A stretch of 64,000 bases of DNA. Source: Trichococcus pasteurii (GTDB lineage Bacteria > Bacillota > Bacilli > Lactobacillales > Aerococcaceae). This document shows positions 20,407-29,501 of the stretch, in pieces. Numbering within the stretch: the first letter of the stretch is position 1; each line of letters starts with the position of its first letter. The position numbers and the translations under genes were made by a program. The notes under the pieces were generated by a model, which worked only from the letters and a program-made list of their open reading frames with translations, had not been told where the DNA came from and did no database searches. The stretch spans positions 62,001 through 126,000 of the forward strand of contig NZ_FONM01000008.1 of assembly GCF_900112935.1 (NCBI RefSeq). The letters run 5' to 3'.

Positions 20407-22188
20407 TCACACGGCCTGCAGCAGGTCGTATTGGGATTGGTAGAGATGGTGATACAGGCCTTTTTGGGCCATCAGCTCTTCGTGGGTGCCGGCTTCGGCG
20501 ATGTTGCCGCCTGCCACGTAGAAGATACGGGAGCTGTTTTTGATCGTCGATAGTCTATGGGCGATGATGAAGGAAGTCCGGTCTTTCAGCAATTTCTGGA
20601 GACCTTCCTGCAGCAGTTCCTCTGTCCGGGTGTCGATGCTGGCGGTCGCTTCGTCGAGAATCAGGATTTTCGGATCGGCAAGCAAGGCCCGCGCAAAGGA
20701 AAGCAACTGCCGTTGGCCGGCCGAAAGGGTGCTGCCGCGCTCCTCCACAACTGTATGGTAGCCGTCCTTCAGGTGTTGGATGAAGTCATGTGCGCGCACA
20801 ACCTTCGCCGCTGCGATCACTTCCTCCTCGGTGGCATCCAGCTTGCCGTAGCGGATATTTTCCAGAATCGTACCGGAAAAGATGAAAGTATCCTGCAGCA
20901 TGACGCCCATTTGGCTGCGCAAAGAGCCGAGCGTGACATCGCGGACATCGTGACCATCGATTTTGACGCTGCCTTCATTGATGTCGTAGAACCGGCTCAG
21001 CAGATTGATGACGGTTGTTTTGCCCGCACCCGTTGGCCCGACCAAAGCGATGCTCTGGCCAGGTTCGATATGGAAGTTGACCTTGTGCAGAATATCTTTG
21101 CCTTCTTCATAACGGAAGGTGACATTCTCGAAATCGACTGCACCTTTGACAGGAGGCAACTCATAGGCGTCCGGCGCATCCTGGATGGAAGGCACCTCGT
21201 CCAGTGTTTCAAAGATGCGCTCCAAATAGGCCGTGGCAGTGATCAAGGAATTATAGAAGTTCCCGATATTGATGACGGGATTCCAGAAATTATTGATGTA
21301 GCCGATGAAGGCAATCAATGTTCCGGTCGAAACGGATACACCAATCTGACGGATGCCCACAAAATAGATCAGACAGGTCGTCAGTACTGAAATATTCAGT
21401 ACACCCGGCCACATCAGGAATTGGATTTTGACGGCTTTCATCCATGAAGTCCGGTATTCCTCGCTGACTTCATTGAAGATGTCATAATTGACCTGTTCGC
21501 GGGCAAACGATTGGGTGATTTTGATTCCCGAAATGCTTTCGTGGATATAGGCATTGAGATTGGACTGTTTGTTGCTCAAAATCTGAAAAGCTATCCGCTG
21601 GCGCTTCTTGATGAACAGCACCAATCCGAACAGTACCGGCAGTAAGGCCATACTGTATAAGGTCAATCGCACATCGATGAGGAGCATGAAGCCTAATGTG
21701 ATCACTACGTTGAAAAGGTCCGAAATCAGATTGATGAGACCGTTACTCAACAGGTCGCTCAGCGTATTGATGTAATTGACTACGCGGATCAGGATTTTGC
21801 CGTGGGGCCTGTTGTCGAAGTAAGCGAACGGCAAGCGCTGCAGATGAGCAAAAATATCGTAGCGCATGTCCTTCAGAATATCCTGGCCGACTTCGGTGAT
21901 GGCGTAGATCCGGTAGCGCATGCACCCGCCGATCAGGACAAGGGAAAGGATGAAGATGCCGCCCAGTCCCAGCAACTGTTGCACGTTTCCTGCGGGTATC
22001 AGGTCATCGATTGCGATTTTTGTGAAGTAAGGTCCCGCCATGCCGGCGATGTTCGCCAAAATGATGGTAGCCAATATTTTTGAAATTGGTTTTTTGTAGG
22101 GCTTGATGTAGCCGGCCAAGCGCCGGTAATGGCCCCAGTTGAATTCTTGCTCTAAACTTTCATCGACATCATACGTATTGCGTGCCAT
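20407..22188 (-). CDS. ABC exporter half-transporter, consensus-site subunit of a heterodimer
   Basis: A 593-residue type IV ABC exporter: six membrane segments (about 35-330) and one ATPase domain with Walker A GPTGAGKTT, signature LSAGQRQ and Walker B LILDEATASID with an intact catalytic Glu. The signature has Ala in place of the usual Gly. The gene overlaps the end of its partner by 20 bases, and GGGAGGGG lies before the ATG. Such pairs (BmrCD, LmrCD, YheHI, TM287/288) export drugs or lipids. The substrate here is unknown. It is second in a two-gene operon, divergent from an AraC regulator. Confidence 0.9.
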   Translation of the reverse strand: MARNTYDVDESLEQEFNWGHYRRLAGYIKPYKKPISKILATIILANIAGMAGPYFTKIAIDDLIPAGNVQQLLGLGGIFILSLVLIGGCMRYRIYAITEVGQDILKDMRYDIFAHLQRLPFAYFDNRPHGKILIRVVNYINTLSDLLSNGLINLISDLFNVVITLGFMLLIDVRLTLYSMALLPVLFGLVLFIKKRQRIAFQILSNKQSNLNAYIHESISGIKITQSFAREQVNYDIFNEVSEEYRTSWMKAVKIQFLMWPGVLNISVLTTCLIYFVGIRQIGVSVSTGTLIAFIGYINNFWNPVINIGNFYNSLITATAYLERIFETLDEVPSIQDAPDAYELPPVKGAVDFENVTFRYEEGKDILHKVNFHIEPGQSIALVGPTGAGKTTVINLLSRFYDINEGSVKIDGHDVRDVTLGSLRSQMGVMLQDTFIFSGTILENIRYGKLDATEEEVIAAAKVVRAHDFIQHLKDGYHTVVEERGSTLSAGQRQLLSFARALLADPKILILDEATASIDTRTEELLQEGLQKLLKDRTSFIIAHRLSTIKNSSRIFYVAGGNIAEAGTHEELMAQKGLYHHLYQSQYDLLQAV

Positions 22189-23926
22189 TGGTTTCCCCTC
22201 CCGTCAATCCGAGTTGTTTGCAGTAAACGTCATAGTATTTGCCGCGCTTCGCCAACAGTTCCGCATGGGTTCCTTGTTCGACGACTTGGCCTTTTTCCAT
22301 CATCAGGATCAGATCCGCATCCCGCACCGACGAAATCCGGTGGGCGATGATGAAGGTCGTTTTGTTTTCCGTCAAGCCAAGCAATTCCTGCTGGATCTTC
22401 GATTCGGTTTCCATGTCGACCGCCGAAGTGGTGTCGTCCAAAATCAGGATGGCCGGATCCTTCGCCAATGCCCGGGCCAAGGAAATGCGTTGTTTTTGAC
22501 CGCCCGACAAGCCCACTCCCCGTTCGCCGATGATAGTGGCGTATCCTTGGGGCATGCTGGTTATGAAGCCGTCCGCATCGGCAATCCGGGCCATCTGTTG
22601 GATATAGGAGCGGTCCACCTGCGGATTGCCGAAAGCGATGTTATCCTCGATCGTATCCGAAAACAAGAAGACATCCTGCATGACCATGGCGATGTTTTCC
22701 CGCAACTGGCGGACCGGATAGTCCTTGGCATTTTTGCCGTCGATAAGGACGGTTCCCGAAGTGGGATCGTAGAATCTTCCCACCAGATTAACAAGCGTCG
22801 TCTTGCCTGAGCCTGTTTCGCCCAAGATCCCCAACGTCTGTCCGGGACCTACCGTAAAGGAGACGTGCGACAGAATATCCGTTCCGGGATCATCGGAGAA
22901 GGCGAAAGAGACATCGTCGAATGTGACGGTCCCCTTGATCCGCTGGTGCTCTTGGACAGCCGTTACAGGAATCCGCGCCTCTGTGTCCAGCATGTCACGG
23001 ATTTTGACGCAGGCGGCGGAGAAGCGTTGCACATCGTTGATGAGCCATCCGCTCATGCGCATCGGCATGTTCAGCATCCAGAGGAAGCCATTGAAGGCGA
23101 CCAGGTCCCCCATCGACATTTCCCCGCGGATGACGTACAAGCCGCCGAGCACCAAAGCTATCGCGTTCAGTGTCCCGGCAAAGCCGTCGAGCCAAGGGAG
23201 ATACGTGCGGGATACGGAAGCGGAATCCAGATTGCGGCGCTTGAAGTCCTCGTTGTGCTTCGTGAATTTTTCGATTTCATGGTCTTCCCTCGCGAACGCT
23301 TTGACGATGCGGTTGCCGCCGATGTTTTCTTCCACCATCGAATTCAGGCGGGAGAAGCTTTCCCTGATCTGGAAAAACAGCGGGAAGGCTTTCTGGGACA
23401 TCTTTTGCGTCAGGATGAAGATGATCGGTGTGACTGCCACCAAAGCCAGCATCAGCGGAAGGTGGATTGTGCCCATGACTGCGACGGCCATCACGAACCA
23501 GAGGATGCTTTCCAGGATGTTGTAGGTGACCCAGGAAACAAAGTGACGGATAGCATCGGTATCCCCGGTCATCCGGGCCATGATATCCCCGACCCGGGTA
23601 TGGTTGAAGAAGTCGAAGTCCAACTCCTGCAGTTTCCGGTACATATCCTGGCGCAGCACAAAGAGTGTGTTTTGGCCGATCCGCTCAAACAGCATCTGGT
23701 AGCTGTAGCGGATGGTCGTCCGGAAGAGCGTGATGCCGATCATCAATGCCAAAATCGGCACCAATAAATTATCCTGCCCGCCATCGATGACTTTGTCGAT
23801 CAATTCCCCCGCCAAGAGCGGATTGACGATGATCAGGAGGGCATTCAGGAAAACAAATAATAAAGCCAGTAAGCTTTTGGATTTGTATGCACGTGCGTAG
23901 CGCCAAATCCATTGATAATGATTCAT
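22169..23926 (-). CDS. ABC exporter half-transporter, degenerate-site subunit of a heterodimer
   Basis: A 585-residue partner: six membrane segments, Walker A GETGSGKTT, signature LSGGQKQ, and Walker B LILDDTTSAVD in which the catalytic Glu is Asp. Together with the LSAGQ signature of the other subunit this makes one ATP site non-hydrolysing, as in LmrC-type subunits. GAGGAGG precedes the ATG at 23926. First gene of the operon. Function is probably export of a toxic compound, but no ligand is indicated. Confidence 0.9.
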   Translation of the reverse strand: MNHYQWIWRYARAYKSKSLLALLFVFLNALLIIVNPLLAGELIDKVIDGGQDNLLVPILALMIGITLFRTTIRYSYQMLFERIGQNTLFVLRQDMYRKLQELDFDFFNHTRVGDIMARMTGDTDAIRHFVSWVTYNILESILWFVMAVAVMGTIHLPLMLALVAVTPIIFILTQKMSQKAFPLFFQIRESFSRLNSMVEENIGGNRIVKAFAREDHEIEKFTKHNEDFKRRNLDSASVSRTYLPWLDGFAGTLNAIALVLGGLYVIRGEMSMGDLVAFNGFLWMLNMPMRMSGWLINDVQRFSAACVKIRDMLDTEARIPVTAVQEHQRIKGTVTFDDVSFAFSDDPGTDILSHVSFTVGPGQTLGILGETGSGKTTLVNLVGRFYDPTSGTVLIDGKNAKDYPVRQLRENIAMVMQDVFLFSDTIEDNIAFGNPQVDRSYIQQMARIADADGFITSMPQGYATIIGERGVGLSGGQKQRISLARALAKDPAILILDDTTSAVDMETESKIQQELLGLTENKTTFIIAHRISSVRDADLILMMEKGQVVEQGTHAELLAKRGKYYDVYCKQLGLTGGETNGTQYV

Positions 23927-24048
23927 AAGACAGTCCTCCTCAAAAAAGTGTATGTTAACAGGTTACTGTTTTTTTTAGGAATGAGAATGGCTTTTCTTCG
24001 TCAGATTCCTGTACAATATAAGGGTATTCAACAGAAAGGACTTTTGCG

Positions 24049-24888
24049 ATGGCCTATACACACGTACAAACATTCAATCCTGAAATTCTGTATGCTTTCG
24101 ATCCGTTGAACGAAGCCGGAAACTATTCCAAAACGCACAGCCATAACTTTCTGGAAATCAGCATCCTGCTGGAAGGGGAGGCCGATTACTTGGTGGACGG
24201 GGAACGGCAGGACTTGGGAACCGGCACCGTCATGCTGTTCAACCCGGGCGTGAAACATGCGGAGCGACAAAAAGAGGGTACGTTTTCGCATCAATTGCAT
24301 ATCGGCTTGACGAATCTTTCACTGAACGGGCTTCCGCGCAATCATTTCCCGAATAAGCGCGCTTTGCTGGATCTCGGCTGTTATGCGGATGCCTTTATGG
24401 AGAAGGCCTGGCGGGTGACGAAGGAGTTCAACGAGCAGCGGAGCGAATATCAGCTGATGGGGAAAGGACTGATATTGGAGATGCTGGGGTTGTTGCTGCG
24501 CAGTCTGGAGGACGGATCCGACAATACGATCCCTTTGGCACTTTCGCAGACGGCCGTGCGTCAACAGCATCTGGTGAATCACGCTGTCTATTATCTGGAA
24601 AACCACCATTCCGAAGAAATCACATTGGAACAATTGGCGCAGCAACTCTTCGTCAGCCCGGCCCATCTTTCAAAAATCTTCAAGGAAACTACCGGATTGA
24701 GTCCGATCCATTACCTGATCCACGTGCGCCTGAAGCATGCGAGGGAACTGCTGAAGCAGGAAGAATGGACCATCAAAGAAGTGGCACAGGCTGTCGGTTA
24801 CCAGGACGCGTACCACTTCAGCAAATTGTTCAAGAAATACTACGGAACCGCGCCTTCGCAAGTCGCCAAGGAACAGCGGACGGTGTAG
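24049..24888 (+). CDS. AraC-family regulator with N-terminal cupin
   Basis: A 279-residue protein: cupin-like sensor domain (about 15-100, with HSHNFLEISILLEGEADYLVDGE) and two C-terminal AraC helix-turn-helix motifs (about 180-275, including FKETTGLSPIHYLIHVRLKHA and the closing QDAYHFSKLFKKYYG). AAAGGA precedes the ATG. Such regulators usually respond to sugars. It is divergent from the ABC exporter pair and may control it, or may act on a distant sugar locus; nothing in the sequence decides this. Confidence 0.88.
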   Translation: MAYTHVQTFNPEILYAFDPLNEAGNYSKTHSHNFLEISILLEGEADYLVDGERQDLGTGTVMLFNPGVKHAERQKEGTFSHQLHIGLTNLSLNGLPRNHFPNKRALLDLGCYADAFMEKAWRVTKEFNEQRSEYQLMGKGLILEMLGLLLRSLEDGSDNTIPLALSQTAVRQQHLVNHAVYYLENHHSEEITLEQLAQQLFVSPAHLSKIFKETTGLSPIHYLIHVRLKHARELLKQEEWTIKEVAQAVGYQDAYHFSKLFKKYYGTAPSQVAKEQRTV

Positions 24889-24905
24889 GAAGTATCGTCA
24901 ACAAG

Positions 24906-24961
24906 AAAAGGGCTGTATCAGAACCAGAACAGAATTTTCTGGATTTGATACAGCCTCTTTA
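24906..24961 (+). terminator. Terminator after the AraC-type gene
   Basis: GGCTGTATCA pairs with TGATACAGCC, then TCTTTAT. Confidence 0.75.
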
Positions 24962-24988
24962 TATGGAAATTTAATTTACGCTCAGAGA

Positions 24989-25121
24989 TAACCCGCCTAA
25001 ACCCATTTGGCGGGCAAAAATGTCCAAGGGCACCACGAGATACCCCGCCAAAACCTATTAGGCGGGGTAAAACGTCTGAAGACAACACGATATTCCCCTT
25101 CAAAGACAATTTAGCGGGGAA
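24989..25121. repeat. Array B: three palindromes at a 52-bp period
   Basis: Units start at 24989, 25041 and 25093. The middle one is perfect (TACCCCGCC, 11-base loop, GGCGGGGTA); unit 1 keeps CCCGCC/GGCGGG and unit 3 TTCCCC/GGGGAA. Loops share an AAACC.ATT-like core. The two 23-base spacers agree at about 16 of 23 positions. It lies between convergent genes. Confidence 0.8.
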
Positions 25122-25275
25122 TTTCACGCCCTAACCCCCTAAACGCGAATCATCACGCTCTTGTAAACGCGTTCTGAATCCCAGAAATTTCCGCCTAAGC
25201 TGACTACCACACGAGGACAAAAAGCGTCCTCTTTGTGTTAGTCCTCTTAGTGCTCGATTTCTAGAGCGGGATTCA
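25122..25275. other. Rest of the convergent gap, with a short direct repeat
   Basis: ATCATCACGCTCTTGTA (25149-25165) recurs with one difference as TTCATCACGCTCTTGTA (25272-25288), the second copy covering the last codons and stop of the response regulator gene. In between is a hairpin GAGGAC-N8-GTCCTC within longer arms (about 25201-25243). No gene is apparent. Confidence 0.6.
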
Positions 25276-26850
25276 TCACGCTCTTGTATGGGTACGGCGA
25301 AATTCTTTTGGAGTGACGCCTTCGCGCTTTTTGAACAGGTAGCTGAAATAATTGGGATCGTTGTAGCCGATGTCCATCGCGATGGCGGACAGTTTGTCAT
25401 CCGTCCCGACCAACAACTCTTTCGCATGCTGCAGTCGGCATTCGGTCAGGAAGTCGATGAAAGTCTGCCCCAAGGACTGCGAGAAAATGGTACTGAAATG
25501 CGACGGGCTCAAGTTTACGGCCTCAGCCACGACATTCAGGGAGATATCCGGATCGGTAAAGTTCTCCTTTATGAATGCCAAGGCCTTTTGGATGACGCTC
25601 TGATACTTCACCATGGAAGGGTGGATGTGGGCCGCCATCAGGAAAGCCAGCAGCTTTTCGATGATCTGGGTATATTCCGCGGCATCGGCCGCCACCGCCG
25701 CCAATTGATCAAGGTCGTTCATTTTTTCAAGCAAAGGCTGCTCCGAACCGGGCTTCTTTTTTTGGACAAGATTGCCCAATTCGGTCAGCACGAAAAAGCG
25801 GAAGAGGCGGTTGCGTTCTTCAGTGTCCCCGGGCGTTCCCTGAAGCTCCAGTACCAGTTCCTCCAATTCATCCGCTTCGGTCTGGGCAATTTTCTGGGCC
25901 AGATCGAGTTTGAAAGGATTCGTCGGGGAAACTTCGCCGTCCTTGATGTCGTCCTCGTAGCTGATGATCCGTTCGGTACGCAGCACGCCGTAGGTCTGGA
26001 GCATATTCTGCGTGTAGCGGTAGGCCTGCGGAATTTCGCTGAGCCGTTCGACGATCGGTCCGATCGAAACGATCAGGTCCTCCGCTTCTTCGTCCTTCAG
26101 TTCATGGACGAGCGTCTGAGCCAGTTGGTAACTTTTTTCCAACAGCCTGTCCGTATCGCTGTCCATCAGCAGAAACTTGATGAAGCGCGATGAGATGCTG
26201 GAGAAAATGATGCTCTCGTCCGCTCCGAAAAGGAAATGCAGATAATTGCTGAAACGGAAGTAATCATCGAAATTTTTGTCGTAATGATTGGTGGCCAACA
26301 CGACGCAGGTCTTTTTCCCGACCACAGAGCGCTTCAAGGCGGCGGATTCCTGCAGCACTTCCGGAACCGACAAATCACCGCGGAAGATACCGTTCAGAAA
26401 ATGATTTTTTTTCAGCTCGAAGACGAAATTATCCGCATGCGTATCCCGTTCCATGACAGGCTCTTTTTGTTTGTCCAATACCGCGATGACGTTTTCGAGG
26501 GTTTGGATCAGCTCGGTGTCTTTGATCGGCTTCAGCAGATAGGCATCCGCCTGGACTTGGATGGCGGTGCGCGCGTATTCGAAGTCATCGAAGCCGCTGA
26601 TGAAGATGATGCGGATCCAGGGGAAGATCTTCCGGACTTCCTTGGCCAGACTGAGGCCGTCCATGAAGGGCATCCGGATATCGGTCAGCAGGATATCCGG
26701 TTTGACGTCCATGATCGAAGCCAAGGCCATTTCTCCGTCTGAGGCTTCCCCTGAAAATATCAGCGGGTGTGTTTCGGCGAGGGACAGCAGTTGGTTCCGC
26801 AGGCTGTCGCGGATCAGGTGCTCATCCTCGACAATAAAAACTTTATACAT
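25276..26850 (-). CDS. YesN-type response regulator (receiver + AraC helix-turn-helix)
   Basis: A 524-residue regulator: receiver domain (1-125; phosphoacceptor Asp in LLTDIRMPFMDG, near residue 56, with the Lys in YLLKPI), a long middle region (about 130-410) and a C-terminal AraC domain (about 420-520). AAGGAG precedes the ATG. It follows the kinase gene by 15 bases and the sensor lipoprotein gene before that. Family knowledge: the XylFII-LytS-YesN system of clostridia uses the same three parts to switch on a sugar ABC transporter; here the divergent transporter (29502 onward) is the likely target. Confidence 0.92.
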   Translation of the reverse strand: MYKVFIVEDEHLIRDSLRNQLLSLAETHPLIFSGEASDGEMALASIMDVKPDILLTDIRMPFMDGLSLAKEVRKIFPWIRIIFISGFDDFEYARTAIQVQADAYLLKPIKDTELIQTLENVIAVLDKQKEPVMERDTHADNFVFELKKNHFLNGIFRGDLSVPEVLQESAALKRSVVGKKTCVVLATNHYDKNFDDYFRFSNYLHFLFGADESIIFSSISSRFIKFLLMDSDTDRLLEKSYQLAQTLVHELKDEEAEDLIVSIGPIVERLSEIPQAYRYTQNMLQTYGVLRTERIISYEDDIKDGEVSPTNPFKLDLAQKIAQTEADELEELVLELQGTPGDTEERNRLFRFFVLTELGNLVQKKKPGSEQPLLEKMNDLDQLAAVAADAAEYTQIIEKLLAFLMAAHIHPSMVKYQSVIQKALAFIKENFTDPDISLNVVAEAVNLSPSHFSTIFSQSLGQTFIDFLTECRLQHAKELLVGTDDKLSAIAMDIGYNDPNYFSYLFKKREGVTPKEFRRTHTRA

Positions 26851-26865
26851 GCTTGTTCGCTCCTT

Positions 26866-28290
26866 TTAGGTAATCTTAGGTACTGTCACTGTGACGGTCG
26901 TGCCTTTTCTGTAGGTGCTGTCGATATCCAGAGAAGCATGGTTGCCGTAATACAACAACAGACGCTTCCGGACGTTGTAAAGGCCATAACCGCCTTCGCC
27001 GGAATCATCGACAGTGGCTTGATCTAGCCGTTTCCGGATTTCGAGCAGACGCTCCGCCTGCATACCGATGCCGTTGTCCGCCACGAAGAATTGGATTGTG
27101 TCATTTGTATAGGTCGCCGCGACGGTCACTTTCCCGGCTCGGCGGACATGCTTGGTTCCGTGGTAGACCGCATTTTCGACCAACGGCTGCAGGATCATTT
27201 TCAGCACTTCCGTCTGGAGGATTTCCTCGGGGATATCGATGGCGAACGTCAGCATGGCGCCGTAGCGGATCTGCAGAATCGTCAGATAATCTTCGACGTG
27301 GCGGATTTCTTTCTCGATCGTGATCCAGTCCTGGCCTTTGCTCAAGGAAATGCGCAGGAAGTCGGAGAGGGCGTAGGTCATCGTCTTCACCTGCTCGCTG
27401 TTGCCTTGTTCAGCCAAGGACAGGATGGCATCCAGGGTATTGTAGATGAAGTGGGGCGTAATCTGCGCCTGCAGGACCCGCAGTTCGCTCTGGGCCAGAT
27501 CGAATTGCTTCACGGCGTTTTCTTCGATCAGCACATGCAGATTCCGGGCCATGTCATTCATGCTTTCCGTAACGACGCGCAATTCAGCGACTTCCGGCTC
27601 TTTTGCGCGGTAATCCAGATGGCCTTGCGACAGTTCCTCGGAAAGGACGATCAGATCGTTCAACGGCTCCTGGATCTGCTGCGTCAAAAAGCGGTTGTTC
27701 TTCCGGGCATAATAGACGATTATCAGGACGATGACGAGCTCAAAGAGGATCAGATAATAGAGCGATACAAGCATGTCATCGCTGGTTTTCCCGGCAAGTT
27801 CGATTTCGACGCGCACAAAGTCCTGCAGGATAGCATAAAGCAGGACCGTGACGGCATCGACTTGGACCATGATGGCTTCATTTTCAGCGAACGGCCGTCC
27901 GTTGGCGATATTGCTTTCCATTTCGGAAATGTAATTGTCCAGTGTATCCAAGGTCCGCAAAGCGACATCCAGTGTGGCGGCTTCCTTGGCGGTGGTGGTG
28001 TTGGCCTGGATTTCTTCGATGGCCAGCCGCACCTTTCCTAGCTCGTTGCCGGACTCGTAATCGGTGACTTGGATGAGGCCGAAGACCAGGTCCCATAGTT
28101 CCTCCAAAACATTTTCCTGGACGATTGTCGAAACGGCATTCGCTTCCTCGACGTTCGCCAGTGCGCTGCGGTAGATCAGGATATTGCGCGTGTAAAAGAT
28201 GCTTATGACCAGCAAGGGTATCAGGGTGATGCTGAAGAGCAGGCGATTGGTCTGCTGGAAAATATCTTTGATGCTGGCTATTTTTTCCAT
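26866..28290 (-). CDS. YesM/LytS-type sensor histidine kinase
   Basis: About 474 residues: first membrane helix (about 17-35), an extracytoplasmic domain (about 36-180), second helix (about 181-203), HAMP-like linker, His_kinase region with the phospho-accepting His in QAQITPHFIYNTLDAIL (near 300), and HATPase domain with QPLVENAVYHG and DNGIGM. ATG 28290 is preferred to GTG 28293 by spacing from GGGAGG. It lies between the sensor lipoprotein and the YesN regulator and probably senses a sugar through the former. Confidence 0.92.
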   Translation of the reverse strand: MEKIASIKDIFQQTNRLLFSITLIPLLVISIFYTRNILIYRSALANVEEANAVSTIVQENVLEELWDLVFGLIQVTDYESGNELGKVRLAIEEIQANTTTAKEAATLDVALRTLDTLDNYISEMESNIANGRPFAENEAIMVQVDAVTVLLYAILQDFVRVEIELAGKTSDDMLVSLYYLILFELVIVLIIVYYARKNNRFLTQQIQEPLNDLIVLSEELSQGHLDYRAKEPEVAELRVVTESMNDMARNLHVLIEENAVKQFDLAQSELRVLQAQITPHFIYNTLDAILSLAEQGNSEQVKTMTYALSDFLRISLSKGQDWITIEKEIRHVEDYLTILQIRYGAMLTFAIDIPEEILQTEVLKMILQPLVENAVYHGTKHVRRAGKVTVAATYTNDTIQFFVADNGIGMQAERLLEIRKRLDQATVDDSGEGGYGLYNVRKRLLLYYGNHASLDIDSTYRKGTTVTVTVPKIT

Positions 28291-28302
28291 CACGTTGCCT
28301 CC

Positions 28303-29271
28303 CTAATATTCCCTTGGCGGAATGCTGTCGAGATTCCCTTTATCGGAGAAGACCGTTTCGGGCATGTAAATTTCATCAGGGATGGTATTGCCGTTCAAAT
28401 AACGCTTGATGGTGTTGCGGACATACCAGCCGGCGTTCGGATTGCATTCGACGACGCAATTGACCTTGCCGGCGCGCAGGTTTTCGATCATCTCCGCTTG
28501 GCCGTCGATCGTGACGATGAGGATGTCCTGACCGGGGACGATGCCGTTTTCTTCCATGACCTCCAGCATACCCAGCGTCATCTCGTCGTTATGGCTGTAA
28601 AGGACATCGATGTCTTCCCAACCGTTCTCCTCGATGTATTTCCGGAAGACATCCTTCGCCTTGGAACGGATAAAGTCCCCTTCCAATGAGGCTTTGATGC
28701 TGATCCGCGAATCGCGGCTGATCACTTCCATGAACCCCTCGCTGCGGAAATTGGTCGGTGAAGTATTCGCAAGCCCTTTCATTTCCAAGATCTTCACGGA
28801 GGACTGGGAGCTGTTTTGGAAATGATTGGTGATGTAGAGTCCCGCCCGGTTTCCTTCAGCTTTGGAGCTGGAACCGATGTGCGTCAAATACAGATTCTCT
28901 TCCGCTGTGCGGATATGCCGGTCGACAATGATAACGGGTATGCCCGCAGCTTTTGCTTCCAACAAAACAGCATCCCAACCATCCTCCATGATCGGCGTGA
29001 AGACAATCATATCTACTTTATAGGCAATGAAGGTGCGCATGTCCTGGATTTGGCGGTCTTGGTTCATGAAGCCGTTCCGGTACAGCACTTCGTAGCCTTC
29101 TTTATCCAATTCTTCTCTTATTGATTCTGTGTGGCGCTTGCGCCAATTGCTCTCCGTTCCGGATTGCGAGAATCCGATGACGATGTTCCCCGGCTCTTCT
29201 TCCGCATCAGGGCTGTTCGCGCAGCCGCCGACAACAAAGAGCAACAGGAGCAAATGCAATAGGTACTTCAT
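28303..29271 (-). CDS. Sugar-sensing periplasmic-binding-type lipoprotein (three-component system)
   Basis: A 322-residue lipoprotein (signal peptide with lipobox VGGC near residue 17) with a type I periplasmic binding fold of the ribose/galactofuranose kind (NIVIGFSQSGTESNWRK start, DRHIRTAEE near 115, HNDEMTLGMLEVME near 240). ATG 29271 gives the signal peptide; the frame is open further upstream but without a ribosome site. It is 12 bases before the kinase gene, not in the transporter operon, and so is more likely a sensor partner of the kinase than a transport protein. The ligand is unknown; a pentose is a reasonable guess from the neighbourhood. Confidence 0.85.
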   Translation of the reverse strand: MKYLLHLLLLLFVVGGCANSPDAEEEPGNIVIGFSQSGTESNWRKRHTESIREELDKEGYEVLYRNGFMNQDRQIQDMRTFIAYKVDMIVFTPIMEDGWDAVLLEAKAAGIPVIIVDRHIRTAEENLYLTHIGSSSKAEGNRAGLYITNHFQNSSQSSVKILEMKGLANTSPTNFRSEGFMEVISRDSRISIKASLEGDFIRSKAKDVFRKYIEENGWEDIDVLYSHNDEMTLGMLEVMEENGIVPGQDILIVTIDGQAEMIENLRAGKVNCVVECNPNAGWYVRNTIKRYLNGNTIPDEIYMPETVFSDKGNLDSIPPREY

Positions 29272-29435
29272 GGCGGGAAACTTCCTTCCTATATATATCG
29301 AAATTAAAACGCTGCCATCGAATAGTTTAGCACAGTTTATCAGGCCTTCGGAAAAAAACAAAGAAAATCGGAAAAAATCCATATGGAAACGGATACAAAT
29401 CAGTAAGAATATCAAGAAACTGGAAAAGATAGTGA

Positions 29436-29450
29436 ATGTAAGCGGTATCC
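29436..29450 (+). promoter_or_regulatory. Candidate cre site before the monosaccharide transporter operon
   Basis: ATGTAAGCGGTATCC differs at one base from WTGNNARCGNWWWCA. It sits just upstream of a TACAAT (29459-29464), so CcpA could block the promoter. Confidence 0.5.
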
Positions 29451-29501
29451 GATAAAGGTACAATACGTATATCAAATAAAACAGCAGTGGAGGAATCAGG
29501 G

